DNA of 64,000 nucleotides from DASRHT01 sp035650355 (GTDB lineage Bacteria; Chloroflexota; Ktedonobacteria; Ktedonobacterales; Ktedonobacteraceae): assembly GCA_035650355.1 (NCBI GenBank), contig DASRHT010000080.1:124001-188000 (forward strand), given 5' to 3'. The notes under the pieces are model-generated. The model was not told the DNA's origin. It saw only the letters and a program-made list of their open reading frames with translations, and did no database searches. Both the position numbers and the translations under genes were made by a program. Shown here one piece after another: positions 27,605-35,812 of the stretch; the first letter of the stretch is position 1, and each line of letters begins with the position of its first letter.

Positions 27605-28372
27605 TTATGCTTTTGTGTGGGCTGCAACGAAGCCAAGAATGCGTTTCCAGGCATCCTCCGACTCTTTAGCGTATTCGGCCTGAGCGCGGTCGAAGAAGCT
27701 GTGGGGAGCGCCTGGGTAAGTGATGATGTCGTGTTCAACGTGAGCTTTGTCAAGCTCCTCGTCGAACTTTTGCACATGCTCGGCGGTAATCATCGGGTCC
27801 GCTCCTCCGAAGAGGCCGAGTACAGGAATGGTGGACGCACACGCACGCTCCAGCGCGGTGGGGGAGCCATTGCGACTCGGCCCCGCCAGCCCGCCGTAGA
27901 AGCCAATCGCGCCGGCCAGCCCTGGATTGTTGGATGCCTGGAGGAAAGAGTTGGAGCCGCCGAAGCAGAAGCCAACGGTAAAGAGCGACTGCGGAGCGTG
28001 CGGCAGACCGCGCAGGTAAGCGACCGCGGCAGCAATATCGGCATCCAGCGTTTCGCGACGCGTCTCCATCACATGGGGCCAGAAATCGAAATCCTGGTCG
28101 CGGTCCGTCAGGCCAGCCGTGCGCCCGAAATAGTCGATGGCGACGGCCTCGACGCCAGCTTCAGCGAAGCGAAGCGCCAGTTCTTTATAGAAATGAAATA
28201 GCCCGCGCACATCCGGTAAAACGATAATGCCAGCTTTCGCTGGTGTGCCTGTATGCGCGGCGTAGGCCAGGAAACGGGTGCCATCGGCTGATTCGAGCAC
28301 AATCTCTTCGCCGCGCGCCGTGCTGCCACTTTGGGGCGAAATGGGGGGTTCAGCATTGAATTCAAAGCACAT
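27605..28372 (-). CDS. Dienelactone hydrolase, internal start within the fused frame
   Basis: A 255-residue dienelactone hydrolase (alpha/beta hydrolase, Cys-Asp-His triad) could be translated separately from the ATG at 28372. AGGAGG at 28380-28385 lies seven bases before it, and the product begins MCFEFNAEPP, which matches how free-standing members of the family usually start. The enzyme class hydrolyses dienelactones and similar cyclic or small esters. This entry overlaps the longer fused frame; I think both products are possible and that the free enzyme is the ancestral form. Confidence 0.6.
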   Translation of the reverse strand: MCFEFNAEPPISPQSGSTARGEEIVLESADGTRFLAYAAHTGTPAKAGIIVLPDVRGLFHFYKELALRFAEAGVEAVAIDYFGRTAGLTDRDQDFDFWPHVMETRRETLDADIAAAVAYLRGLPHAPQSLFTVGFCFGGSNSFLQASNNPGLAGAIGFYGGLAGPSRNGSPTALERACASTIPVLGLFGGADPMITAEHVQKFDEELDKAHVEHDIITYPGAPHSFFDRAQAEYAKESEDAWKRILGFVAAHTKA

Positions 28373-29617
28373 GGGATATCCTCCTGAATTGCGATAGGAT
28401 CGATCCAATAGAGCACGATACGATGTGTCAAGCCCATTGACACCGGATGGTAGGGGCAATCCCTTGCGGTTGCCCCCTCCAGCTCCGTCTGTTAGAGTTT
28501 GGCCCGCACATATTTGAGAGGGCCATGTCATATCATAACCCAGATCACGCGCTGCATGCATGGGCCAGTACGGATCGCGCAATAACTCGCGTGCGAGGGC
28601 TACAAGATCGGCCTGCTGGCTATGGATGATGTCGTTGGCGTGCTGCGGCTGGGTGATGAGACCAACGGCAGCGGTTGGAATATCGGCTTCCTGCCGGATC
28701 TGTTCGGCGAACGGTACCTGGTAGCCAGGAGCCAGGGGTATCTTTGCGGTGGCGACATTGCCACCGGAAGACGCGTCAATCAGGTCAACGCCGTGTTGCT
28801 TCAATGTATGCGCAATCTCCACTGTATCGTTGATTGTCAATCCGCCTTCCGTCCAATCGCTGGCTGACAGGCGCACGAAGAGCGGGAGTTCGTCTGGCAT
28901 CACCGCGCGTATCGCGTCAACGGTTTCGAGCAAGAAGCGCATACGATGCTGCAACGGCCCGCCGTATTCGTCCTGCCGGTGGTTAGAGACTGGCGAGAGA
29001 AATTCATGGATCAAATAGCCATGAGCGCCATGAACTTCAAGCACCTCAAAGCCTGCCTGCAAGGCTCGTTTAGCGGCATCCTGGAAGTGCTGCACCACTG
29101 CGGCAATCTCGTCGCGTGTCAGCTCCTTTGGCAGGGGATACTGTGCAGAGAACCGCTCGGCGCTAGGGGCGATAGTTTCCCAACGACCCTGATCAGCGGC
29201 AAGTTCGCCGCTGCCGCTCCAGGGCCGGTACGTGCTGGCTTTGCGGCCTGCATGCGCAAGCTGGATGGCTGGGACTGCACCCTGTTCTTTGATAAAGGCA
29301 GTGATGCGCGCTAGCATCGGGATATGTTCGTCATAATAAATACCCAGGTCTTGTGGTGAGATGCGCCCTCGTTTTTCAATGGCGGTCGCTTCAGCCATGA
29401 CCAGCGCGGCCCCTCCCACAGCGCGACTGCCCAGGTGGACGAGATGCCAGTCGGAAGCAAAACCATCTTCCGAAGAATACTGGCACATAGGTGAAACCAT
29501 AATGCGGTTACGCAACGTCACCCCGCGCAGCGTGAATGGGCGAAAAAGATCAGGGGTTGGCGGTATATTTTCGTCGGGAAAGGAGTCCTCATGATGAATA
29601 TGAGGCACAGTTTGCAT
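27605..29617 (-). CDS. Old yellow enzyme joined in frame to dienelactone hydrolase
   Basis: One open frame of 670 residues. Residues 1-355 form a YqjM-like NADH:flavin oxidoreductase of the old yellow enzyme family (FMN; reduces activated C=C bonds), with NRIMVSPMCQYSS, HAGRKAS and HGAHGYLIHEFLSP. Residues about 416-670 form a dienelactone hydrolase with Cys (GFCFGG), Asp (FGGADPMI) and His (PGAPHSFF). The linker is not domain-like: part of it (GGGNRKGLPLPSG) is the translation of a GTAGGGGC intergenic repeat, and the hydrolase part has its own perfect ribosome-binding site and ATG. The simplest reading is two genes whose separating stop was lost, giving a read-through fusion. The start at 29617 has AAGGAGC 9 bases upstream. 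Divergent from the nitronate monooxygenase gene. Confidence 0.85.
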   Translation of the reverse strand: MQTVPHIHHEDSFPDENIPPTPDLFRPFTLRGVTLRNRIMVSPMCQYSSEDGFASDWHLVHLGSRAVGGAALVMAEATAIEKRGRISPQDLGIYYDEHIPMLARITAFIKEQGAVPAIQLAHAGRKASTYRPWSGSGELAADQGRWETIAPSAERFSAQYPLPKELTRDEIAAVVQHFQDAAKRALQAGFEVLEVHGAHGYLIHEFLSPVSNHRQDEYGGPLQHRMRFLLETVDAIRAVMPDELPLFVRLSASDWTEGGLTINDTVEIAHTLKQHGVDLIDASSGGNVATAKIPLAPGYQVPFAEQIRQEADIPTAAVGLITQPQHANDIIHSQQADLVALARELLRDPYWPMHAARDLGYDMTWPSQICAGQTLTDGAGGGNRKGLPLPSGVNGLDTSYRALLDRSYRNSGGYPMCFEFNAEPPISPQSGSTARGEEIVLESADGTRFLAYAAHTGTPAKAGIIVLPDVRGLFHFYKELALRFAEAGVEAVAIDYFGRTAGLTDRDQDFDFWPHVMETRRETLDADIAAAVAYLRGLPHAPQSLFTVGFCFGGSNSFLQASNNPGLAGAIGFYGGLAGPSRNGSPTALERACASTIPVLGLFGGADPMITAEHVQKFDEELDKAHVEHDIITYPGAPHSFFDRAQAEYAKESEDAWKRILGFVAAHTKA
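28372..28385 (-). promoter_or_regulatory. Strong internal ribosome-binding site for dienelactone hydrolase
   Basis: AGGAGG (minus strand, 28380-28385) followed by atatccc and ATG (28370-28372) is an ideal Shine-Dalgarno arrangement inside the open frame of the preceding flavin oxidoreductase. It would be pointless if only a fusion protein were made. Confidence 0.7.
28450..28476. repeat. GTAGGGGC repeat inside the fused reading frame
   Basis: gtaggggcaatccc...ggttgcccc, closely similar to the copy at 33519-33553. It lies between the oxidoreductase and hydrolase domains and is translated as a Gly/Pro-rich linker on the minus strand. The right end reads gccccctcc in place of gcccctac. Confidence 0.7.
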
Positions 29618-29881
29618 TATCTTCAAGCTCCTTCTCTGAAACAACCAGATTGGTGAATCGGCTTCATTATGGCGCTCTGGAGAATCAGGCCGAATATCTC
29701 TTTATGTAAAAACACTTGTATTTCGTTCGTTTATTCCAAAAGAAAAGGACTGATCTATTTCCGAATAGAGAAAAGACCATGCACTCTTGCCGCCTCCGTT
29801 GAGGTACAATATTACATACATACCCTGCCCGAGGACGTCAAATGGGAATGCATTAGAAACAGTACGAATTGGAGCTTGCTC

Positions 29882-30841
29882 ATGTTACATACGCGTCTAT
29901 GCCAGCTACTCGGCATTGATCACCCCATTATGAATGCGCCGATGGGCGGGACGGCAACGGCGGCATTAGCGGCTGCCGTTTCAATAGCGGGTGGATTTGG
30001 CATGATCGGCGGTACCAGCCGTGGCGGAGCTGCGTGGCTGCGGGAGCAGATTCGCCTGGTGCGTGAGCTCACCGACCGACCCTTTGGCATCGGCTTTATC
30101 TCATCTTTCCCCAATGTTGACGAGCTGTTCCAGGTCGCGATAGAGGAGCGTGTGACCGCTATTAATCACTCTTTTGCCGATCCGACGCCCTATGTTAAAC
30201 GCGCCCATGATGCCGGGGTGCTGCTCTTTAACCAGGTGCAGACGGTCGCCCAGGCTCGCATAGCAGCGCAGGCGGGTGTGGATCTGGTGATTGCGCAGGG
30301 CACGGAAGCGGGTGGGCATAGTGGCAGTATCGGCACGCTTTCTCTTGTGCCTGCCGTTGTTGATGCCGTTGCCCCGATCCCCGTAGTTGCGGCAGGCGGG
30401 ATCGCCGATGGGCGTGGCCTGGCTGCCGTCTTGATGCTGGGGGCTGAGGGAGTCTGGATTGGCACGCGCTTCGTTGCCAGCAAGGAATGGGCCGGACACG
30501 AGTGGGAAAAGCAGGCAGTGGTCGCGGCAGGAGCTGACGATACCATACGTACCAACGTTTATGATCTCATCTATAACCAGCCATTCCCTCCTGGTATCGT
30601 AGATCGCATGTTGCGCAACGCGTATATTGAGCAATGGCAGGGCCGCGATGCCGAACTTTTCGCGCAGCGCCGAGCTTTGCGAGTGCAGCTAAGAGAGGCA
30701 GATCAGCGGGGCGATACCAGCATGGCAGGCATTAGTGCAGGCGTAGCCTCCGGCCTGATCCATACGATAGAGCCAGCCGCCGCTATTGTGCAGCGCATTG
30801 TGAGCGAAGCAGAACGTCTTCTCACGCAGAGGATTGTATAA
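29882..30841 (+). CDS. Nitronate monooxygenase family flavoprotein
   Basis: A 319-residue TIM-barrel flavoenzyme of the nitronate monooxygenase / 2-nitropropane dioxygenase family, related to FabK. It shows the N-terminal HPIMNAPMGG loop, the GTEAGGHSG motif with the catalytic His region, the PVVAAGGIADGRG phosphate-binding loop and GAEGVWIGTRF. The family oxidises nitronates using FMN and O2, detoxifying propionate-3-nitronate in several organisms. The frame is open 71 codons further upstream, but that sequence is not protein-like and overlaps the divergent promoter region. TTGGAGC precedes the ATG at 29882. It is followed by the zinc-ribbon metallo-hydrolase and nth. Confidence 0.9.
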   Translation: MLHTRLCQLLGIDHPIMNAPMGGTATAALAAAVSIAGGFGMIGGTSRGGAAWLREQIRLVRELTDRPFGIGFISSFPNVDELFQVAIEERVTAINHSFADPTPYVKRAHDAGVLLFNQVQTVAQARIAAQAGVDLVIAQGTEAGGHSGSIGTLSLVPAVVDAVAPIPVVAAGGIADGRGLAAVLMLGAEGVWIGTRFVASKEWAGHEWEKQAVVAAGADDTIRTNVYDLIYNQPFPPGIVDRMLRNAYIEQWQGRDAELFAQRRALRVQLREADQRGDTSMAGISAGVASGLIHTIEPAAAIVQRIVSEAERLLTQRIV

Positions 30842-30880
30842 TAAATTTTCGATTAGCAAGATTACTGGGAAGAGGATTGC

Positions 30881-31696
30881 ATGGAAAACTGGATTTGTGT
30901 GACCTGCGGCGTCCAGTTCGCAGCCAGCCAGGCGCGCCCGCAAACATGTCCGATTTGCAGCGATGAGCGTCAGTATATTGGCTATCATGGACAGCAGTGG
31001 ACCACGCTGGCCTTGATGAAGGCGGAAGGGTATCATAACAGGGTGAAAGAGCACGAGCCGCACCTGATCGGTATAGGAACGGAGCCTTCTTTTGCCATCG
31101 GGCAGCGCGCTCTGTTGGTACAAACGGGGCAAGGGAATGTGCTCTGGGATTGCATCAGCTATCTCGACGATGATACGGTGGCAGAGGTCAGACGGTTAGG
31201 AGGGCTGCATGCCATCGCTATTTCTCACCCGCATTTTTATAGCTCAATGGTCGAATGGGCCGAACGGTTGGACACGGTGATTTACCTCCATGAGGCAGAT
31301 CGCCGATGGGTGATGAGGCCGGATAGCCGGATCAAGTTCTGGTCCGGCGAGACATTATCCTTGCTGAGTGCCGTTACTCTCGTGCGCCTGGGCGGTCACT
31401 TTTCCGGTAGCACAGTGCTGCATTGGGCAGATGGAGCTGATGGCAAGGGGTTGCTATTGACGGGCGATACGATCCAGGTCGTGGCGGACCGCAACTGGGT
31501 AAGCTTTATGTATAGTTATCCGAACATCATTCCGTTGCCAGGGGCAGAAGTTGCCAGAATACGCGATACCATCGCTCCCTATCCATTTGAGCGTTTGTAT
31601 GGAGGATGGTTTGACAGAATAGTAACTCCTGATGCCAGCAATGCAGTCATCAGGTCGGCTGATAGATATATTCGGGCTTTGGAAGAGAGAAAATGA
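30881..31696 (+). CDS. Zinc-ribbon plus metallo-beta-lactamase-fold protein
   Basis: A 271-residue protein with an N-terminal rubredoxin-like or zinc-ribbon knuckle pair (CVTC and CPIC at about residues 6-27), followed by a diverged metallo-beta-lactamase fold. The usual HxHxDH motif is reduced to SHPHFYSSMVEW, which keeps two His. A GGHFSGSTVLHW strand and LLTGDTIQV are recognisable. The metal site may therefore be incomplete, so hydrolase activity is uncertain. It begins 39 bases after the nitronate monooxygenase gene, and its stop overlaps the start of nth by four bases (ATGA), indicating an operon. Confidence 0.8.
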   Translation: MENWICVTCGVQFAASQARPQTCPICSDERQYIGYHGQQWTTLALMKAEGYHNRVKEHEPHLIGIGTEPSFAIGQRALLVQTGQGNVLWDCISYLDDDTVAEVRRLGGLHAIAISHPHFYSSMVEWAERLDTVIYLHEADRRWVMRPDSRIKFWSGETLSLLSAVTLVRLGGHFSGSTVLHWADGADGKGLLLTGDTIQVVADRNWVSFMYSYPNIIPLPGAEVARIRDTIAPYPFERLYGGWFDRIVTPDASNAVIRSADRYIRALEERK

Positions 31697-32367
31697 TGGA
31701 ACAGGTATCATCGACCAATGTCGCAGCTCCCAAGTCGCTGGAGCAGGTGCAGGGGATTGTAGAAGAACTGGAGCGCCTCTATCCCGCCGCAAAATACGAT
31801 CTTAATTTCTCTACGCCTCTGGAACTGCTCGTTGCCACACAGCTTGCGGCGCAGTGTACCGATGCGCGCGTCAATAGCGTGACCAGCGAGCTATTTCGCA
31901 AGTATCGCAGCGTCGAGGATTATGCCACAGCGAGCCAGGAAGAATTTGAGCAGGATATTCAAAAAATCACCTTTTACCGCAATAAAGCAAAAAATATCCG
32001 TGCGGCCTGCCAGTATATCTTCACCCAGCATAACGGGGAAGTGCCGCGCACAATGGCGGAGATGGTGAAAATTCCAGGGGTGGCGCGCAAAACAGCCAAT
32101 GTCATCCTGGGCAATGCTTTTGGCGTGACCGAGGGCGTGATCGTGGATACGCACGTTGGCCGCCTGGTCCGGCGCTTTGGCTGGACGCAGCATGAAGATC
32201 CGGTGAAGGTTGAGCAGGAATTGATGGGGCTGATCCCGCGCGAGCAATGGTTGAGCTTTGCGCACCGCACCATCTATCACGGGCGCGCAGTCTGCGATGC
32301 ACGCAAGCCCCGCTGCGCCGATTGTACATTGGCACAACTCTGCCCATCCGCCTTTAAAGCGCCGTAA
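31693..32367 (+). CDS. nth: Endonuclease III
   Basis: A 224-residue endonuclease III, the bifunctional DNA glycosylase/AP lyase that removes oxidised pyrimidines in base excision repair. The helix-hairpin-helix has IPGVARKTANVILG with the catalytic Lys, the catalytic Asp is in VDTHVGRLVRR, and the four-Cys [4Fe-4S] site is intact near the C-terminus (CDARKPRCADCTLAQLC). The start overlaps the preceding stop as ATGA; a second ATG follows at once, so the exact first codon is uncertain by one. A tandem GTAGGGGC repeat begins 15 bases after the stop. Confidence 0.96.
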   Translation: MMEQVSSTNVAAPKSLEQVQGIVEELERLYPAAKYDLNFSTPLELLVATQLAAQCTDARVNSVTSELFRKYRSVEDYATASQEEFEQDIQKITFYRNKAKNIRAACQYIFTQHNGEVPRTMAEMVKIPGVARKTANVILGNAFGVTEGVIVDTHVGRLVRRFGWTQHEDPVKVEQELMGLIPREQWLSFAHRTIYHGRAVCDARKPRCADCTLAQLCPSAFKAP

Positions 32368-32381
32368 GATACCTCTTTCTC

Positions 32382-32470
32382 GTAGGGGCAGTGCCTTGCG
32401 CCTGCCCTGCTAGCCCTCTCATCTATATCCTGTAGGGGCAGTGCCTTGCGCCTGCCCTGCTAGCCCCTAC
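32382..32470. repeat. Tandem GTAGGGGC repeat, two 50-bp units
   Basis: Two copies of a 35-nt identical sequence (32382-32416 and 32432-32466; begins gtaggggcagtgccttgcg) repeat with a 50-bp period. The second ends in gcccctac, the complement of its own beginning, so each unit can fold. Located right after nth. Confidence 0.85.
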
Positions 32471-32643
32471 ATCTATTTTGTCAAATCGTTCATTTTGACT
32501 CTGTACCGTAATGTGCCCCAGAGATGGTAATACCAAAAATACATTCTTTTTAACGATGTGTTTTTCTGTTTTTTTAAGTAAAATGTTGTCCGAAAGTGTA
32601 TTTTATCCAGGTGCTTTGCACTTGTAGGGTAGGAGAGAGGTGT

Positions 32644-33522
32644 ATGGTACAGAATAATCGTTCTCCAGAATCGTCAGAGACCCCCAGTACCATTGTTGAT
32701 AATAATGTGACGGAAATGGCTCGTCTCATCGATTTGCATGCTATACTCGCTCGCACCAGGGAAGTATTGTTTCCAGGACACAACGATACAACCGATATTC
32801 GCTATGTGCTTGATATCGCCTGTGGGCCCGGAGGATGGGCGCTCGATGTGGCATTTGAGCACCCTAAGGTTGAGGTAATAGGCATCGATATGAATCCAGC
32901 AATGATAAAGTATGCCTCTGCTCTGGCCCATTCACAAGGATTGCAGAACGCTCATTTCAGGACTACGGATGTCTTAAAGCATCTGGATTTTCCTGATAAC
33001 ACGTTTGACGTTGTCAATGCCCATTGCATGAGTTCTTCTATACCCGCCAGTGCCTGGCCTGCGCTCCTGCAAGACTGTATGCGCATCTTGCGCCCGGGAG
33101 GGGTGCTTTACCTGTTGGAAGCGGAGACGCCTATTACCAATAGTGGTATTTGTGAGAGAGTGGGCGCGCTGCTGGCGCAGGTGAAGCATCAGGCCGATGG
33201 CTATGCGCTCACCAATGATGAGTCGCCTGTAGCTATTACGCCGCTCCTCGGTCCCTTCCTGCGCCAGGCCGGTTATCGGAATATTCAGCATAAAGCGTAC
33301 GCCATCGACTACGCTAAGGGCGCGGAAGCTTACGAGGGCTGTTACGATAATTTCACGGTTGAACTGCAACTATTGAAATCATTTCTGCTGGAAGCGGAGG
33401 TTTTGACGGAAGAAGAGTTTGATAAGCTCTACCGCGATTTTACCATTGCGATGCTCGTGGACGGCTTTTGTGGTATCTGGTACTGGCTGTCGATATGGGG
33501 CGTCAAGCCAGCGAGCGCGTAG
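32644..33522 (+). CDS. SAM-dependent class I methyltransferase
   Basis: A 292-residue Rossmann-fold methyltransferase. Motif I is VLDIACGPGGWALDVA, motif II ends in VIGIDMNPAMIKYA, and the post-I region DVLKHLDFPDNTFDVVNAH and ILRPGGVLYLLEAE are clear. The C-terminal 100 residues form a helical lid. The substrate cannot be read from the sequence; small-molecule or lipid quinone-type methylation are both possible. The start at 32644 is favoured by TAGGAGAGAGG. The stop codon TAG lies within a GTAGGGGC repeat that begins at 33519. Confidence 0.88.
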   Translation: MVQNNRSPESSETPSTIVDNNVTEMARLIDLHAILARTREVLFPGHNDTTDIRYVLDIACGPGGWALDVAFEHPKVEVIGIDMNPAMIKYASALAHSQGLQNAHFRTTDVLKHLDFPDNTFDVVNAHCMSSSIPASAWPALLQDCMRILRPGGVLYLLEAETPITNSGICERVGALLAQVKHQADGYALTNDESPVAITPLLGPFLRQAGYRNIQHKAYAIDYAKGAEAYEGCYDNFTVELQLLKSFLLEAEVLTEEEFDKLYRDFTIAMLVDGFCGIWYWLSIWGVKPASA

Positions 33523-33553
33523 GGGCAATCCCTCGCGGTTGCTCAGCCCCTAC
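33519..33553. repeat. GTAGGGGC repeat overlapping the methyltransferase stop codon
   Basis: gtaggggcaatccctcgcgg...cagcccctac, with complementary ends. The TAG stop of the methyltransferase is the second to fourth base of the repeat. Confidence 0.8.
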
Positions 33554-33648
33554 AGTGCGGAAGGGCTTGCTCTACCTGCCGTCTTCGTTGTATGGTTGTG
33601 TTACAGTGTAGTGCAACTATAGCGACCGACGGCAGATAGGAGTATCGC

Positions 33649-34818
33649 ATGGCAAACTCATCGTCAATCTATTTCAATGAAGAGCATACTATGTTTCGTC
33701 AACTGGTGCGCCAGTTTGCCGAAAAAGAGATCGAACCCCATGTTGATCAATGGGAGGCCGATGGCATCTTTCCCGCCCACACCCTGTTTAAACAAATGGG
33801 CGATCTCGGGTTGCTTGGCCTTTCCTATCCAGAAGAGTATGGCGGTTCCAATCTGGACTACTGGTACAATGTGATTATGCATGAGGAACTGGGTCGGCTC
33901 TCTTGCGGCGGCGTGCCAATGGGTATCAGCGTCCATACCGATATGGCGACTCCCGCTCTGGCGCAGCATGGTTCCGATGAGTTGAAACGGCGTTTCCTGG
34001 CTCCCGCTATTGCTGGCGATATGGTTGCTTCTATCGCGGTAAGCGAACCTGACGCAGGCTCCGATGTTGCCTCGATCCGCACGCGGGCGGAATCTGATGG
34101 CGATATGTACGTGATTAACGGGACCAAGATGTGGATTACGAATAGCACGCAGGCCGATTTCCTGGTGTTGCTCGCTCGCACCAGCCCTGGTACAGGCTAT
34201 AAGGGCATGTCGTTAATTGTTATCCCCACCGATATCCCCGGCTTCAGCGTCAGCCGCAAGCTCGAAAAGCTCGGCAACCATAGCAGTGATACCGGCATCC
34301 TCAATTTCGATAATGTGCGTGTGCCCAAGTCCTTCCGCATCGGCGAGGAGGGCATGGGCTTTACCTTACAGATGCAGCAATTCCAGAAAGAGCGATTGAT
34401 CGGCGCGGTCACGGGTCTGGCGGGCGCGGAGAAGGCCATCGAGATTACGATCAAATACTGTAAAGAACGTCATGCCTTCGGCAAGCCGCTCATAGCCAAT
34501 CAATGGATACACTTCAAGCTAGGCGAACTACTGACCGAGATCGAACTGTTGCGCCAGCTCACCTACCATTGCACGCGTATGATGCTCGCGGGGATGGATG
34601 CCACGCTGGAAGTATCAATGGCGAAGCTGAAGGCGGGCCGTCTCGCGCGTGAGGTTGCCGATACCTGCGTGCAGTTCCATGGCGGCATGGGGTATGTTGA
34701 AGAGTATCCCATCGCGCGCTATTTCCGCGATTCGCGCTTACTTTCCATTGGCGGCGGCGCCGATGAGATTATGCTGACCATCATCGCTAAAAATACCGGT
34801 ATGTTCCCCATCAAGTGA
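33649..34818 (+). CDS. Acyl-CoA dehydrogenase
   Basis: A 389-residue FAD-dependent acyl-CoA dehydrogenase. The family signatures are visible: SEPDAGSDVASIRTRA, the FAD-binding GTKMWITNS, RHAFGKPLIANQW, QFHGGMGYVEEYPIARYFRDSR and the C-terminal GGGADEIM. It should introduce the alpha-beta double bond of an acyl-CoA and pass electrons to an electron-transfer flavoprotein. Chain length and branching preference are not readable; which Glu is the catalytic base was not settled by eye. It is followed 54 bases later by an enoyl-CoA-reductase-like SDR, suggesting a shared fatty or branched acyl-CoA pathway. Confidence 0.93.
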   Translation: MANSSSIYFNEEHTMFRQLVRQFAEKEIEPHVDQWEADGIFPAHTLFKQMGDLGLLGLSYPEEYGGSNLDYWYNVIMHEELGRLSCGGVPMGISVHTDMATPALAQHGSDELKRRFLAPAIAGDMVASIAVSEPDAGSDVASIRTRAESDGDMYVINGTKMWITNSTQADFLVLLARTSPGTGYKGMSLIVIPTDIPGFSVSRKLEKLGNHSSDTGILNFDNVRVPKSFRIGEEGMGFTLQMQQFQKERLIGAVTGLAGAEKAIEITIKYCKERHAFGKPLIANQWIHFKLGELLTEIELLRQLTYHCTRMMLAGMDATLEVSMAKLKAGRLAREVADTCVQFHGGMGYVEEYPIARYFRDSRLLSIGGGADEIMLTIIAKNTGMFPIK

Positions 34819-34872
34819 CCGCAAGCGCGACAAAGACTGCTGGGATAGAATAGCCGCTAGAGAGGACACGCC

Positions 34873-35712
34873 ATGCGTTACCAATCCGTCTTTCGTCCCG
34901 ATCTCTTCGCCGGTCAGGTGATTATTGTCACCGGCGGCGGCACCGGTATAGGTCGCACTACGGCCCACGAACTGGCCTCGCTGGGCGCTCATGTGGTGCT
35001 GGCCTCACGCAAACAGGAAAATCTGGAGCGTGTGCGCGACGAAATTACGGCAATTGGCGGTCGGGCTTCGCTTCACGTCTGCAATATTCGCGATGAGCAG
35101 CAGATTCGCGATCTGTTCGAGGCGGTGATCGGCGAGCATGGAGCGGTGCATGGCCTGTTTAACAATGGCGGCGGCCAGTATATCAGTCCTGCCGAGGAGG
35201 TCACGTCTAAGGGCTGGCGAGCGGTGATAGAGACGAATCTAACGGGCACCTTTTTTATGTGTCAGCAGGCATATCATAGCTATATGGGCGAGCACGGGGG
35301 AGCCATTGTCAATATGCTCATGGACCACTGGCGCGGCTTCCCCGGCATGGTCCATTCGGGCGCGGCGCGAGCAGGGATTGAAAATTTCACCAGGACGCTG
35401 GCTGTCGAATGGGCGCACCGGGGCATACGGATCAACGCCGTGGCCCCTGGCGTGATTCAATCGAGCGGCATGGAGACCTACGGGGAGGAGAATCGTCCAT
35501 TTCTCGAACAGGGCCAGCGCGATCTGCCATTCAAGCGCATGGGGACTGAGAGCGAGGTGGCAGCCGTCGTGACGTTCCTGCTCTCGCCCGCCGCCACCTA
35601 TATCAGCGGTCAGACCATCAGGGTTGACGGTGCCAGCTCGCTCTGGCACAAAACATGGGATATTGAAGAGCATACTAGTGCTCCTACAGCGTTTAATGGA
35701 TTTGTGGAGTAA
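34873..35712 (+). CDS. PECR-like short-chain dehydrogenase, catalytic Tyr/Lys replaced
   Basis: A 279-residue SDR that closely follows peroxisomal trans-2-enoyl-CoA reductase (PECR): TGGGTGIG cofactor loop, ASRK, FNNGGGQYISPAEE, ETNLTGTFFMC, HSGAARAG, LAVEWAHRGIRINAVAPGVI and LLSPAATYISGQT. In my recollection of human PECR the motif after HSGAARAG is VYNLTK, a YxxxK active site. Here it is IENFTR, so Tyr becomes Glu and Lys becomes Arg. Either the enzyme uses other residues or it has a changed activity. NADP preference is suggested by the ASRK segment. Linked to the acyl-CoA dehydrogenase upstream, likely in acyl-CoA metabolism. Confidence 0.88.
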   Translation: MRYQSVFRPDLFAGQVIIVTGGGTGIGRTTAHELASLGAHVVLASRKQENLERVRDEITAIGGRASLHVCNIRDEQQIRDLFEAVIGEHGAVHGLFNNGGGQYISPAEEVTSKGWRAVIETNLTGTFFMCQQAYHSYMGEHGGAIVNMLMDHWRGFPGMVHSGAARAGIENFTRTLAVEWAHRGIRINAVAPGVIQSSGMETYGEENRPFLEQGQRDLPFKRMGTESEVAAVVTFLLSPAATYISGQTIRVDGASSLWHKTWDIEEHTSAPTAFNGFVE

Positions 35713-35719
35713 CTTCGTC

Positions 35720-35780
35720 AAAGATGCATGAACCGGAAAACTTCACCTGATTTGGCGAGTTTTCCGGTTCATGCATCTTT
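35720..35780. terminator. Perfect 23-bp hairpin between convergent genes
   Basis: aaagatgcatgaaccgg... (35720-35742) is perfectly complementary to 35758-35780 around a 15-nt loop. It begins 7 bases after the SDR stop and is 33 bases from the stop of the convergent lipoprotein gene. The A/T ends of the arms supply a short T run on either strand, so it is likely a bidirectional terminator. Confidence 0.7.
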
Positions 35781-35812
35781 AAGAGTCTTGTCTAGTGTTC
35801 CTATTTACGAAT

